A stretch of DNA of 52,518 bases, from contig JAITGE010000021.1 in the NCBI GenBank assembly GCA_031280825.1, forward strand, positions 1-52,518, written 5' to 3'. The stretch is from Oscillospiraceae bacterium. GTDB lineage: Bacteria; Bacillota; Clostridia; Oscillospirales; Acutalibacteraceae. Position 1 is the first letter of the stretch; every line of letters starts with the position of its first letter. A program made the position numbers and the translations under genes. The notes beneath the pieces are model-generated. The model had not been told where the DNA came from. It saw only the letters and a program-made list of their open reading frames with translations, and made no database searches. This document shows, piece after piece, positions 42,998 to 51,294 of the stretch.

Positions 42998-43024
42998 AAA
43001 TCCTGTGCGTCTGCCAGTTCCGCC
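42998..43024 (-). repeat. 27-bp partial copy of the tRNA-Leu gene
   Basis: Identical to 42882-42908, which covers the D arm and the 5' side of the anticodon arm of tRNA-Leu. The copy is in the same orientation, 116 bp away, and lacks the acceptor, variable and T arms. It is not a functional tRNA and looks like a recombination or integration footprint. Confidence 0.85.
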
Positions 43025-43036
43025 GTGGGCGCAAAT

Positions 43037-43064
43037 CAGCGGGCGGAGCGAGCCCCGCCCGCTG
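43037..43064 (-). terminator. Hairpin after hpf
   Basis: A perfect 10-bp GC-rich stem, CAGCGGGCGG (43037-43046) with CCGCCCGCTG (43055-43064). It follows the hpf stop on the minus strand; the T tail (ATTTG) is weak. Confidence 0.55.
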
Positions 43065-43070
43065 AACCTT

Positions 43071-43604
43071 TTATTCCGGGATCAATATGCCGTAGCCACC
43101 GTCGCGGCGGCGATAAACGAGGTTAACGGCGTTGCTTTCCGCGTTTAAGAAAAGATAGAATTGATGTCCCAGTAGGTTCATCTGCAAAATCGCTTCCTCC
43201 GTATCAATGGGCTTTAACGGAACGGATTTACTGCGCACCAGCGCAAAATGCGTTTCCTCCTCCACGGCCGGCTCGCTTTCGGCAAAATCGGCGAGCTGTG
43301 CCGCGTGAATGCGCTTTTCAAGACGGGTTTTGTGCTTACGCAGCTGACGCACCAGTGCGTCTACACAAGCGTCCAACGCGTCGTTCATTTGCGGAGAACG
43401 CTCCTCCGCGCGCAAGATCACACCTTGGTATGTTACAGTGACTTCGACTGAAACAGTGTTCTTCTGCGCGGTTGCGGTAATCTTTGCTTCAGCTTCCGCC
43501 ACGCCTTGCCCCAGCATCCGTTCGATTTTTGCCAGCTTTTTTGCCGCGTGCTCTTGGAACGCCTGCCCGGCAGCGCATTTGCGCCCCAAAACGGTTATTT
43601 TCAT
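43071..43604 (-). CDS. hpf: Ribosome hibernation promoting factor, long form
   Basis: Joins 70S ribosomes into inactive 100S dimers in stationary phase or stress. The 177 residues are the long-form length. The N-terminal S30AE domain starts MKITVLGRK and has VEVTVTYQGVILRAEERS and ALVRQLRKHKTRLEKRI. The C-terminal dimerisation domain has VRSKSVPLKPIDTEEAILQM, then LGHQFYLFLNAESNAVNLVYRR with DGGYGILIPE. The ATG at 43602-43604 follows AAGGGAG. Confidence 0.95.
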   Translation of the reverse strand: MKITVLGRKCAAGQAFQEHAAKKLAKIERMLGQGVAEAEAKITATAQKNTVSVEVTVTYQGVILRAEERSPQMNDALDACVDALVRQLRKHKTRLEKRIHAAQLADFAESEPAVEEETHFALVRSKSVPLKPIDTEEAILQMNLLGHQFYLFLNAESNAVNLVYRRRDGGYGILIPE

Positions 43605-43636
43605 GCCGCCACTCCCTTTCCGATTTTGGTGTCATT

Positions 43637-43665
43637 AGTATACCATGCTTTTTCGTATTTGTAAA
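43637..43665 (-). promoter_or_regulatory. Sigma-A promoter of hpf
   Basis: TTTACA (43665-43660) and TATACT (43642-43637) on the minus strand, 17 bp apart, about 33 bases before the start. Confidence 0.75.
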
Positions 43666-43723
43666 GGAGCTGTTTTGGCACGCCCCAGATCGGTACCGGG
43701 CAGAAAAATTCAATAATTTCGTA

Positions 43724-43752
43724 TTGATATCCCCTTGGTTGTGTGGTATACT
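43724..43752 (+). promoter_or_regulatory. Promoter of the broken acetyltransferase gene
   Basis: TTGATA (43724-43729) and TATACT (43747-43752), 17 bp apart, followed by AGGGAG at 43757 and an ATG at 43770. Promoter and ribosome site remain although the gene is broken. Confidence 0.65.
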
Positions 43753-43769
43753 CGTGAAGGGAGATCGGA

Positions 43770-43961
43770 ATGAAGCATACGCAATTGAAAACGGCACAGG
43801 AGCGCTTGGATGGATCTTGCACAAGAACTACTGGAAACGCGGTTATGGAAAATTGCGGAATGACGCGGGAAGAAGAGATAGAGATGCGCTCTAATGCCGT
43901 CTGGGATGGTGTTATGCGGTCCGGTTATAGATACTCAGTTACTCGCCGGGACGAGGGATAG
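43770..43961 (+). pseudogene. GNAT acetyltransferase remnant (internal deletion and frameshift)
   Basis: Two GNAT pieces lie in different frames. In the frame that includes 43793-43853 the translation reads GTGALGWILHKNYWKRGYG, like the acetyl-CoA motif GYWLHPDYWGKGYATEA of RimJ/RimL-type enzymes. In the frame of the ATG at 43770 the later part reads VMENCGMTREEEIEMR and RSGYRYSVTRRDE, like the C-terminal VMEKCGMxxEG and Y-Y-S-I-x-R-x-E of the same family. About 35 residues between them, and the whole N-terminus, are missing. The 63-codon frame from 43770 can still be translated, but I doubt that it works. Confidence 0.6.
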
Positions 43962-44015
43962 AGGCGTGTATGCAGGAAAGCCGTATTAAGTCAGAATATG
44001 CAGGGAGGAACGCAA

Positions 44016-44879
44016 ATGGCGCGGCAGAATTTTCATCACCCGAATTTGCGGGGGCGCGTGGCGGTAATCACGGGCGGCGGCGGAGTGCTTTGCGGAGGCT
44101 TTGCGAAGGCTTTGGCGGCACAGGGTGTGAAGGTCGCCGTGCTGGATTTGAGCATGGATGCTGCGCAGGCGGTGGCGGATGCCGCAGTGGCGACGGGCGG
44201 CGAGGCGATCGCCGTTGGCTGCGATGTGCTGCAAAAAGAGAGCCTCATGGTCGCGCGGGCAATCGTGAACGAGCGCTTGGGGGCGTGCGATTTGCTCATC
44301 AACGGCGCGGGCGGTAACCACCCCAGCGGCACGACGAGCAAGGAGGTCCTTGAATCCGCCGATCTGGGTGAGACGGCGGAGGGTGTCACGACCTTTTTCG
44401 ATTTGGATCCGGCGGGGATTGCGAAGGTGTTTAACCTGAATTTCCTCGGGACGCTTTTGCCCACACAGACTTTCGCGAAGGATTTGGCCGGCAAGCCGCA
44501 CGCGGCGATTTTGATGATTACCTCCATGAATGCCATTCGCCCGCTCACCAAGATCCCGGCGTATTCGGCGGCGAAAGCGGCGGTGAGCAATTTTACGCAG
44601 TTTATGGCGGTGCACTTTGCCCCTGTTGGCATTCGGGTCAACGCCATTGCGCCCGGGTTTTTCAGCACAAACCAGAACAAAGCGCTGCTCTGGAACCCGG
44701 ATGGAAGTCCCACCTCGCGGAGCGGAAAAATCCTTGCCGCCACGCCCATGGGGCGCTTTGGTTTGCCGGATGAGCTGACGGGCGCTCTGTTCTTTTTGTG
44801 CGATGAGGGCTATTCCTCCTTCGTCACAGGCAGCGTGGTGGCTGTGGACGGCGGATTTTCGGCTTATTCGGGCGTTTAG
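44016..44879 (+). CDS. SDR-family oxidoreductase, D-mannonate/fructuronate type
   Basis: A 287-residue short-chain dehydrogenase. The cofactor motif is VAVITGGGGVLCGGFA, then DLLINGAGGNHP, and the catalytic YSAAKAA; the C-terminus is SFVTGSVVAVDGGFSAYSGV. The insertion after GGNHP, including TFFDLDPAGIAKVFNLNFLG, is what I associate with the SDR-type D-mannonate oxidoreductase (YjmF/UxuB-like), which interconverts fructuronate and mannonate in glucuronate breakdown. uxuA and other hexuronate genes are not adjacent, so the substrate is tentative. The ATG at 44016 follows AGGGAGGA. Confidence 0.72.
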   Translation: MARQNFHHPNLRGRVAVITGGGGVLCGGFAKALAAQGVKVAVLDLSMDAAQAVADAAVATGGEAIAVGCDVLQKESLMVARAIVNERLGACDLLINGAGGNHPSGTTSKEVLESADLGETAEGVTTFFDLDPAGIAKVFNLNFLGTLLPTQTFAKDLAGKPHAAILMITSMNAIRPLTKIPAYSAAKAAVSNFTQFMAVHFAPVGIRVNAIAPGFFSTNQNKALLWNPDGSPTSRSGKILAATPMGRFGLPDELTGALFFLCDEGYSSFVTGSVVAVDGGFSAYSGV

Positions 44880-44961
44880 CCGTCCACCGCAACAAGCTAT
44901 ACAGAGTGCACAGAAATGTTTGTTGAAAATCACGAAACCAAGAATTTCTTTTGGATTGTGA

Positions 44962-44990
44962 TTGACTTTTGTGTACATATGCGCTAGAAT
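44962..44990 (+). promoter_or_regulatory. Sigma-A promoter of the metallophosphoesterase gene
   Basis: TTGACT (44962-44967) and TAGAAT (44985-44990), 17 bp apart, giving a leader of about 70 bases. Confidence 0.75.
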
Positions 44991-45068
44991 AGATTTGCCA
45001 TAAGGAGGCTGGACAGGTGTTGATAAAAGCCAGAACCTTCCTTAAAGATGAAAAGGAGAGAAACCCGT

Positions 45069-46715
45069 ATGAAGCATGTAACCAAGAGGCTGCTGGGCTT
45101 TTCGCTGGCGTTGCTGCTGCTTTTCGGCTGCCTGACCATGGGCGGCGCGGCGGTAAGCGAGCTTGCCCCCATGCTTACCACCGAGCAGAGGCTGACCACT
45201 GTGAAGCCGCAGGCGGCGGACGAGCTTATGTTCAACGAGGACGGTACGTACAAGCTCATCCAAGTGACCGACACGCAGGAAATTTTGCTCACCAGCACCA
45301 TGACCAAGGATTTCTTGAAATGGGTCGCGGCAGAGCGAAACCCCGATTTGTTTGTGTTAACGGGTGACAACATCAGCGCAGGCGGCTTGAACGGCAGCAT
45401 GCTGACTTCCTTCAACCGCCAGATTATCAACACCTCGATTGATAACCTGATGAAAATTTTCGACGACATCGCCATACCCACCACAATGGTGCTGGGTAAC
45501 CACGACACCGAAAGCACGGGCGTGACCCGCTGGCAGGAAGTACAGCGTTACATGGATCACCCGAGCTATGTGGGTTACGCCGCCGCCGGTGCGGACGACA
45601 GCCCAAGCAAGCACTGGGGCACGCATAATCTGCTCATCAACGACAGCAAGCTGGCGGATGTTGAGCAGCCGGTGACAGACGCCGAGGGCAACCCTGTGGA
45701 TGCGGACGGCGACGGTATTTCCGATACGGAAATCGTGAAGAAGCCCGTGCCGCTGTTTGCGCTGTGGATGTTTGATTCCGGCGACTATGTGGAAGGCGGT
45801 TACAACTGCGTGAGCGAAACGCAGGTCAGATGGTTCACGCAAACCAACAATGCGCTGGGCAAGCTACCGTCCTTGGCGTTCCAGCACATTGTTGTGCAGG
45901 AAATTTTTGATGTTTTGCCCAAAGCGGCAGCGGAGCAGGCCATTAAAACCCCGCTTGCTGTTACCGACGAGGAAGTGAGCGTTTTGTTTGCCGATGGCAC
46001 GGATACGGGGCTGAAAAAGCACGTCGTGACTGTTACGCAGGCGGAGGTTCTTAACGAAGGCTACACCACCCAGCACTTTGCGAGCGCGACAAAGGCTGAA
46101 GCGGTGAAATATGAATACGCGGAACAGGAGCTTGACCGCACGAATAGCGAAGGCGGCACATATAAGGAAAAGGTCGTCACGCAGAGCGAATACCTGAACC
46201 CCGGGTTTGTAGCCGCAAACGGCAGCTACTACAAGGTTTCTTACTATAAGACGCCTTATGAGCTGCCCGTGGGCGCAAAGGGAGTGGTCGCCGAGACTCC
46301 CTGCCCGAGCTACCAGAACCACGGGCAGTATACGGCGCTCACCGCCGCCGGCAACGTGCAGGCCATGTTTTTTGGTCATGACCATGTGAATACCTTTGAA
46401 ATCCCCACGCCTTCCGGGATGAAGCTGATCAATACCCCGACTACCGGCTTCGGTTCCTACGGCAGCCGCGACACACGCGGCGTCCGCGTCATCACGCTTA
46501 TTCGCGAAAAGGATGAAGCGGGCGAATACACCGGCAATATTACCTTTGAAACTGAATTGGTTACCTATGCTGATTACGCAAAAGCGCAGGGTTCGCTGAC
46601 CGCTACGCTTTCAGATTGGCGTTTGAGCATGATGAACAAGGGCAGCGGCTTCATGGTGTTGGATTGGATCACTTTCGCGCCGTGGATTTGGTTCTTTAAG
46701 CTCCTGGGGCTGTAA
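45069..46715 (+). CDS. Exported metallophosphoesterase
   Basis: A 548-residue calcineurin-like phosphoesterase. The N-terminal basic and hydrophobic stretch (residues 5-30, with LFGC as a possible but poor lipobox) is a signal peptide. Metal motifs are QVTDTQE (first block, with Gln where most members have His), LTGDN, VLGNHDTE and FFGHDHVN. A 100-residue insertion rich in Glu and Thr (about 290-400) interrupts the domain before the last motif. The C-terminus ends in an aromatic hydrophobic run (FAPWIWFFKLLGL) that might hold it to the membrane. Layout resembles Dcr2/Sia1-type phosphatases. The ATG at 45069 follows AAAGGAGAG. It is a single-gene unit with a terminator. Confidence 0.85.
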   Translation: MKHVTKRLLGFSLALLLLFGCLTMGGAAVSELAPMLTTEQRLTTVKPQAADELMFNEDGTYKLIQVTDTQEILLTSTMTKDFLKWVAAERNPDLFVLTGDNISAGGLNGSMLTSFNRQIINTSIDNLMKIFDDIAIPTTMVLGNHDTESTGVTRWQEVQRYMDHPSYVGYAAAGADDSPSKHWGTHNLLINDSKLADVEQPVTDAEGNPVDADGDGISDTEIVKKPVPLFALWMFDSGDYVEGGYNCVSETQVRWFTQTNNALGKLPSLAFQHIVVQEIFDVLPKAAAEQAIKTPLAVTDEEVSVLFADGTDTGLKKHVVTVTQAEVLNEGYTTQHFASATKAEAVKYEYAEQELDRTNSEGGTYKEKVVTQSEYLNPGFVAANGSYYKVSYYKTPYELPVGAKGVVAETPCPSYQNHGQYTALTAAGNVQAMFFGHDHVNTFEIPTPSGMKLINTPTTGFGSYGSRDTRGVRVITLIREKDEAGEYTGNITFETELVTYADYAKAQGSLTATLSDWRLSMMNKGSGFMVLDWITFAPWIWFFKLLGL

Positions 46716-46735
46716 GGAGTAGGAAGCAATATTTT

Positions 46736-46770
46736 CGCGTCCCCTGCCGAGCAGCGGGGGACGCGTTTTT
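46736..46770 (+). terminator. Intrinsic terminator of the metallophosphoesterase gene
   Basis: CGCGTCCCC (46736-46744) pairs with GGGGACGCG (46757-46765), followed by five T's. Confidence 0.9.
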
Positions 46771-46839
46771 AAAAATGGAATTGCAAGTACCACATCGTGT
46801 TTGCAAGAGGACCAAATAGCGGATCAGATCAGGCTGAAA

Positions 46840-46942
46840 GAATTCAATGACCCGTTTACGGGTCGCCAGTAACAGTTTCCTCGCAAGCGGCAGACCGCAA
46901 AAAGCGCCTTGAGGTGCCGCTAGTAAAAAGGGCTACGCCCGC
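46840..46942. repeat. Noncoding stretch of short palindromes, possible interspersed repeat
   Basis: Between the terminator and the nadA end there are several small inverted motifs in a row: GACCCGTTTACGGGTC (46850-46865), GCGGCAGACCGC (46886-46897), AAGCGCCTTGAGGTGCCGCT and GGGCTACGCCC (46930-46940). No reading frame looks real. The pattern resembles short repeats scattered in gut Clostridia, but this cannot be shown from a single copy. Confidence 0.35.
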
Positions 46943-46947
46943 ACAAG

Positions 46948-46976
46948 AAAATCCACCGGCAAAGCCGGTGGATTTT
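46948..46976 (-). terminator. Bidirectional terminator after nadA
   Basis: A perfect 13-bp stem, AAAATCCACCGGC (46948-46960) with GCCGGTGGATTTT (46964-46976), separated by three bases. A/T tracts on both sides allow either direction; it ends the ylxM-to-nadA operon. Confidence 0.88.
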
Positions 46977-47009
46977 TATAAAAACAATCGGCGACTGCTC
47001 GCAAGTAGC

Positions 47010-47930
47010 TTAATCGGCTGCCAGTGTGATCATTTTATCCACGCATTTGCGGGCGTCTCGCATGGTTTGCGCGTCCAGCGTGATCTCCTCGCCGCCAACT
47101 CCTCGCAATGCCAAGAGGATATCCGGCAGCGTGGTGAGCTTCATGTTGGGGCAAAGCAGCTTTTTGCTTAGGGCAAAAAAGCGCTTATCCGGGCATTCAT
47201 ACTGCAAGTGCTCAGCAATGCTCATTTCTGTTCCGATAATAAATTCCCGCGCGGTTGATTGCCTGGCATATTGCATAATGCCGGAGGTTGAGCCGACGTA
47301 ATCCGCCAATGCCACCACGGAGGGCAAACATTCCGGGTGCACCAGAACCAGCGCGTCCGGATACTCCTCCCTAGCGCGGCGTAGCTCTGCCGGGTTGACG
47401 GCGGCATGGATGGGGCAGCCGCCCTGCAGCAGATGCACTTGCTTTTCTGGGCAGCCGCGGGCGACATAATCGCCCAAATTGCAATCCGGCAAAAAGAGGA
47501 TCTCCTGCTCCGGCAGTTTGCGCACAATTTCCACTGCCGAGGAGGATGTGACGCACACGTCGCAGCAGGTTTTCAGCGCCGCGGTTGTGTTGATATACGC
47601 TACTACGACGGCGGCGGGATATTGCTTTTTTGCCGCCAGGATAAACGCTTCATCCATTTGCTCGGCCATAGGACAGCCGGCGGCAGGGTTAGCAAGCCAA
47701 ACACGCTTTGCGGGCGACAGAAGCTTCACGGTTTCCGCCATGAAACGCACCCCGCAGAGCAGGACGTTTTCTTCCGGCAGCACGGTGGCAGCCTTGCTCA
47801 GGGCAAAGGAATCGCCCGTAACATCCGCAATCTCCAAAATTTCGCGCGCTTGGTAGCTGTGCGCCAGGATGCAAAAGCCGCGCCCGTGCTTCAGGCGCAG
47901 GATTTCCTCCTGCATTTGGGTGATCAACAA
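47010..47930 (-). CDS. nadA: Quinolinate synthase
   Basis: [4Fe-4S] enzyme that condenses iminoaspartate with dihydroxyacetone phosphate to quinolinate for NAD. About 306 residues, the usual size. Cluster cysteines are expected in LLCGVRFMAE, PDCNLG and LCPNMKLTTL, all present; substrate motifs AHSYQAREI, YINTTAALK and HPECLPSV are visible. The start lies at the trmD end: TTG codons at 47930 and 47927 (the latter overlaps the trmD TGA) follow AGGAGG at 47946-47941, and the ATG at 47915 is also possible. nadB and nadC are not adjacent, and joining trmD is unusual for nadA. Confidence 0.9.
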   Translation of the reverse strand: MLITQMQEEILRLKHGRGFCILAHSYQAREILEIADVTGDSFALSKAATVLPEENVLLCGVRFMAETVKLLSPAKRVWLANPAAGCPMAEQMDEAFILAAKKQYPAAVVVAYINTTAALKTCCDVCVTSSSAVEIVRKLPEQEILFLPDCNLGDYVARGCPEKQVHLLQGGCPIHAAVNPAELRRAREEYPDALVLVHPECLPSVVALADYVGSTSGIMQYARQSTAREFIIGTEMSIAEHLQYECPDKRFFALSKKLLCPNMKLTTLPDILLALRGVGGEEITLDAQTMRDARKCVDKMITLAAD

Positions 47931-48637
47931 AGCTTGTTCTCCTCCTCGGGCGTATTTGTCCGCGTCAGTAAATCCGGGCGCTTGCGCCGGGTTCGCGCAA
48001 GCGCCTGCTCTTTCTTCCATCGCTGCTGGAGGGCATGATTCCCCTCGCGCAGCACCGCCGGCACCGTGCGTCCTTCCCAAACGGGCGGGCGGGTGTATTG
48101 TGGGTGCTCTAAAAGCCCCGCAAAATGGCTTTCCTCACGAAAAACCTCATCCGCCGGCAACACCCCCGGCAGCAGCCGCGCTATGGCGTCGCAAAGCACC
48201 AGCGCGGGCAGTTCCCCCCCGGTGAGCACGTAATCGCCAATGGAAATCTCTTCATCCGCCAGCGCTTCGAGCACGCGCTCGTCCACGCCTTCATAATGCC
48301 CGCAAAGCAGCGCCAAATACGGCAACGCCGCCAACTCCCGGCAGCGTGTTTGCGTAAGGGCTTTGCCCTGCGGCGAAAGATATACAAGGTGCGGGCGGCA
48401 GCCCCAATCCGCGCAAAGCGCGGCGAAGCAATCCGCAATGGGCTGCGCCTGCATAATCATCCCGTAGCCGCCGCCATAGGGCGCATCGTCTACGCGGCGG
48501 TGCTTGTCTTTTGTGTAATCCCGGATGTTCCGCGCGCTGATTTCCACCAGACCGCCTGCCCGCGCCCGCCCCAGGATGCTCTCGCTCAGAACAGCCTCGC
48601 ACAGCGCCGGGAAGAGCGTCAGGATCTCAATTTTCAT
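47924..48637 (-). CDS. trmD: tRNA (guanine37-N1)-methyltransferase
   Basis: SPOUT-family enzyme that methylates G37 next to the anticodon and prevents frameshifting. The 237 residues begin MKIEILTLFPALCEA; the knot region holds LLCGHYEGVDERV and EISIGDYVLTGGELPALV, and the linker has DDAPYGGGYGM. It follows rimM in the standard rpsP-rimM-trmD cluster. Confidence 0.96.
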   Translation of the reverse strand: MKIEILTLFPALCEAVLSESILGRARAGGLVEISARNIRDYTKDKHRRVDDAPYGGGYGMIMQAQPIADCFAALCADWGCRPHLVYLSPQGKALTQTRCRELAALPYLALLCGHYEGVDERVLEALADEEISIGDYVLTGGELPALVLCDAIARLLPGVLPADEVFREESHFAGLLEHPQYTRPPVWEGRTVPAVLREGNHALQQRWKKEQALARTRRKRPDLLTRTNTPEEENKLC

Positions 48638-48695
48638 GCAACAGATCCCCCTGAAAATGAATCGTGGCGCGAATGAAAACGGATAGATGGCGCTT

Positions 48696-49205
48696 TCAAA
48701 ACAACCCCCGGATCGGTGTGATCAAGATTTCGCCCTTGTCAAGCTCCACGCGGCGCACAACCTCGTCGATCACGGGAATCAGTACCTCGCTGCCCGCCGC
48801 TTGGCGGATGTGCCATACATCGTTCGCGCCGGTTTTGCTTACGTCGCAGAGTGTTCCGTAGCAAATTGCCGGGTCGGCGGCGTCCAGAACGCGGCAATCC
48901 AGCAGCTCGGCAATGAAGTATTGCCCCCGCGGCAGCTGCGCGTCCTCCCGCCGAAACCAGAGCCTGCGCCCGCGCAGCGCTTCAGCGGCTTCTATGGTTT
49001 CCACGCCCTCCAGCCGCAGCAGCGCGACGTTTTTATGCGCCCGCGCACCCAATACACGAACGGGGCTTTGCCCGGCGGCATCCCAATAGAACAACGAAAA
49101 CCCCGCGAAAAACGCAGGGGAATCGCAGGCGGGCAACACGCGCAGCTCGCCGCGCAGCCCGTGGACACCGACGATTGTGCCAATTTCCAAATATGGTTGC
49201 TTCAT
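48696..49205 (-). CDS. rimM: 16S rRNA processing protein RimM
   Basis: Helps mature the 30S head and binds S19. The 169 residues show the N-terminal barrel (YLEIGTIVGVHGLRGELRV) and the C-terminal PRC domain (GTLCDVSKTGANDVWHI, then LIPVIDEVVRRVELDKGEI). Standard neighbour of trmD. Confidence 0.94.
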   Translation of the reverse strand: MKQPYLEIGTIVGVHGLRGELRVLPACDSPAFFAGFSLFYWDAAGQSPVRVLGARAHKNVALLRLEGVETIEAAEALRGRRLWFRREDAQLPRGQYFIAELLDCRVLDAADPAICYGTLCDVSKTGANDVWHIRQAAGSEVLIPVIDEVVRRVELDKGEILITPIRGLF

Positions 49206-49268
49206 AGGCTTGCCTGCCTTCGCAGCCGCCTGCGGTCAGCAAAAAACACACAGAGCGCGCAGCTTACC

Positions 49269-49505
49269 CTAATCGTCAATTTCAACCGATATTTTTTCGT
49301 GGCTGTGAATCGCCGCCGAACGCATGATGGTGCGGATCGCTTTGGCGATGCGCCCCTGCTTGCCAATCACGCGCCCCATGTCGTCCGCCGCCACGTGCAG
49401 GTGGTAATAGGTTACGCCGTTTTCATCCGGCGCATCCACTGTGACGGTCACATCCTCTGGCTTTTCAACCAAACCCTTGGCAAGGGTTAACAATAGCTCT
49501 TCCAT
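49269..49505 (-). CDS. khpA: KH-domain RNA-binding protein KhpA
   Basis: A 78-residue single KH domain with the GxxG loop in VIGKQGRIAKAIRT. In Firmicutes KhpA pairs with KhpB (Jag) and influences cell-length control and RNA stability. It sits in its usual place between rpsP and rimM. Confidence 0.93.
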   Translation of the reverse strand: MEELLLTLAKGLVEKPEDVTVTVDAPDENGVTYYHLHVAADDMGRVIGKQGRIAKAIRTIMRSAAIHSHEKISVEIDD

Positions 49506-49548
49506 TTATATACTCCCACCAAAATTGTTCGCCGTCCATTGCCGACTG

Positions 49549-49794
49549 TCAATTGATCACGCCTTGCTTTTTGAGGATGTCCCGCACGGTTTCGGTGGGC
49601 TGGGCGCCGTTTTTGATCCATTGGCGGGCTTTTTCGTCGTCCAGCCTCACTTCGGCAGGGCTGACAAGGGGATTGTAGTAGCCCAACTCCTCAATAAAGC
49701 GCCCGTCGCGCGGATAACGGGAATCCGCCACCACGATGCGATAAAACGGTGCCTTTTTCGCGCCCATGCGGCGCAGCCGGATTTTAACTGCCAT
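49549..49794 (-). CDS. rpsP: 30S ribosomal protein S16
   Basis: An 81-residue small-subunit protein: [20 protein letters not shown], then [21 protein letters not shown] and [12 protein letters not shown]. Full length and highly typical. Confidence 0.97.
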   Translation of the reverse strand: MAVKIRLRRMGAKKAPFYRIVVADSRYPRDGRFIEELGYYNPLVSPAEVRLDDEKARQWIKNGAQPTETVRDILKKQGVIN

Positions 49795-49858
49795 AACTGA
49801 ATTCCTCCCAAAAATAATTGTTTTTATGATAACCCTGCCCGCGCAAGCGGAGGACGGA

Positions 49859-51199
49859 TTATTTGCTGCCCCGCTGCTCCATCAGTTGTGCCAGGGCGTT
49901 GCGGCGGTTGCCTTTGCCGTTCATCTGCTTAAAGGCTTTTTGCATCTGCCTGTGCTGGTTCAGCAAGCGGTTTACGTCCTCTACCTGCTGCCCCGCGCCC
50001 GCCGCGATGCGTTTTTTTCGCGAAGGATTGACGCAATCCGGGTGTGCGCGCTCATATGGCGTCATGGAGAGGATCAGCGCCTGCACCCGGTCAAACTGCC
50101 GCTCGTCAATTTCTATATCGCGCACCTTGCTGCCCAAGCCCGGAAGCATTCCTAAAATATCCTTGATCGAACCCAGCCGTTTGATCTGCTTGAACTGATC
50201 CAGCATATCGTTGAAATCGAATTTGTTTTTGAGCAGCCGTTCTTCCATTTCGGCGGCTTTTTTTTCATCCAGAACGGTTTCGGCGCGCTCGATCAGCGAA
50301 AGCACGTCGCCCATGCCCAGGATGCGGCTGGCCATGCGCTCGGGGTGGAAAATATCCAGATCCCCCAGCTTTTCGCCTGTGCCGACGAACTTGATAGGCT
50401 TGCCCGTCACCGCTCTTGCGGAAAGCGCCGCGCCGCCGCGGGTGTCGCTGTCGGTTTTTGTCAGCACCAGACCGTCAATGCCCAAGGTTTCGTCGAAGCT
50501 GGCGGCGACGTTCACCGCGTCCTGCCCCGTCATGGCGTCCACCACAAGCAAGATCTCCTGCGGGCGTACAGCCGCCTTGATGTTTTTCAGCTCCGCCATC
50601 AAGGCTTCATCAATGTGCAGCCGCCCGGCGGTATCCAAAAACAAATAATCGTAGCCCTCGTCCCGCGCCAGCCCGTACGCTTTTTCAGCGATTTCAACAG
50701 GATCCGTTTGCCCCAGTGAAAACACAGGCACGCCGATTTTGCCGCCAAGGATCTCCAACTGCTGAATCGCTGCCGGGCGGTAGATATCACAAGCCGCCAG
50801 CAACGGCCGGTGCCCTTTGTTTTTTAGCTGCAGGGCGATTTTTGCGCTGTGCGTTGTTTTGCCGCTGCCCTGCAGCCCGCACAGCATCACCACCGTCGGT
50901 CCCTTGGAAGCCTGCGTCAGCCTCGCCTGCGTGCCGCCCATGAGGGTGATCAGCTCTTCGTTGACGATTTTAATAACCGTTTGCGCGGGCGTGAGGCTTT
51001 CCATCACCTGCGCGCCGATGGCGCGTTCGGTCACCTGCGCCGTGAAATCCTTGGCGACCTTGTAGCTGACATCCGCTTCCAGCAATGCCATGCGAACCTC
51101 GCGCATCGCGTCACGCACGTCTTTTTCGGTTAAGCTGCCCTTACCGCGCAGCCGCTTGAAAGCAGCCTCCAGCCGATCCGATAATCCTTCAAACGCCAT
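49859..51199 (-). CDS. ffh: Signal recognition particle protein Ffh
   Basis: SRP54 GTPase that carries signal-bearing nascent chains to FtsY. The 446 residues have the N-terminal helical N domain, G-domain motifs [46 protein letters not shown] and [12 protein letters not shown], and a methionine-containing M domain with [21 protein letters not shown], which binds SRP RNA. The C-terminal methionine-rich tail is short. The ATG at 51197-51199 follows GGAGG. A perfect 10-bp inverted repeat lies immediately upstream of that site. Confidence 0.97.
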   Translation of the reverse strand: MAFEGLSDRLEAAFKRLRGKGSLTEKDVRDAMREVRMALLEADVSYKVAKDFTAQVTERAIGAQVMESLTPAQTVIKIVNEELITLMGGTQARLTQASKGPTVVMLCGLQGSGKTTHSAKIALQLKNKGHRPLLAACDIYRPAAIQQLEILGGKIGVPVFSLGQTDPVEIAEKAYGLARDEGYDYLFLDTAGRLHIDEALMAELKNIKAAVRPQEILLVVDAMTGQDAVNVAASFDETLGIDGLVLTKTDSDTRGGAALSARAVTGKPIKFVGTGEKLGDLDIFHPERMASRILGMGDVLSLIERAETVLDEKKAAEMEERLLKNKFDFNDMLDQFKQIKRLGSIKDILGMLPGLGSKVRDIEIDERQFDRVQALILSMTPYERAHPDCVNPSRKKRIAAGAGQQVEDVNRLLNQHRQMQKAFKQMNGKGNRRNALAQLMEQRGSK

Positions 51200-51209
51200 A
51201 CATACCTCC

Positions 51210-51234
51210 GTTCTTTTTCCAAAAGAAAAAGAAC
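51210..51234 (-). promoter_or_regulatory. Inverted repeat ahead of the ffh ribosome site
   Basis: GTTCTTTTTC (51210-51219) and GAAAAAGAAC (51225-51234) are perfect complements around a five-base loop, within the ylxM-ffh gap and directly upstream of the ffh GGAGG. It could modulate ffh translation or protect the mRNA. The stem is A/T-rich and lacks a T tail, so it is unlikely to be a terminator. Confidence 0.45.
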
Positions 51235-51294
51235 CAAAAAGACTTCAGCCGCTCCGCGCGGCGCTTTATGCTGCATATACATACTTCCGCAATC

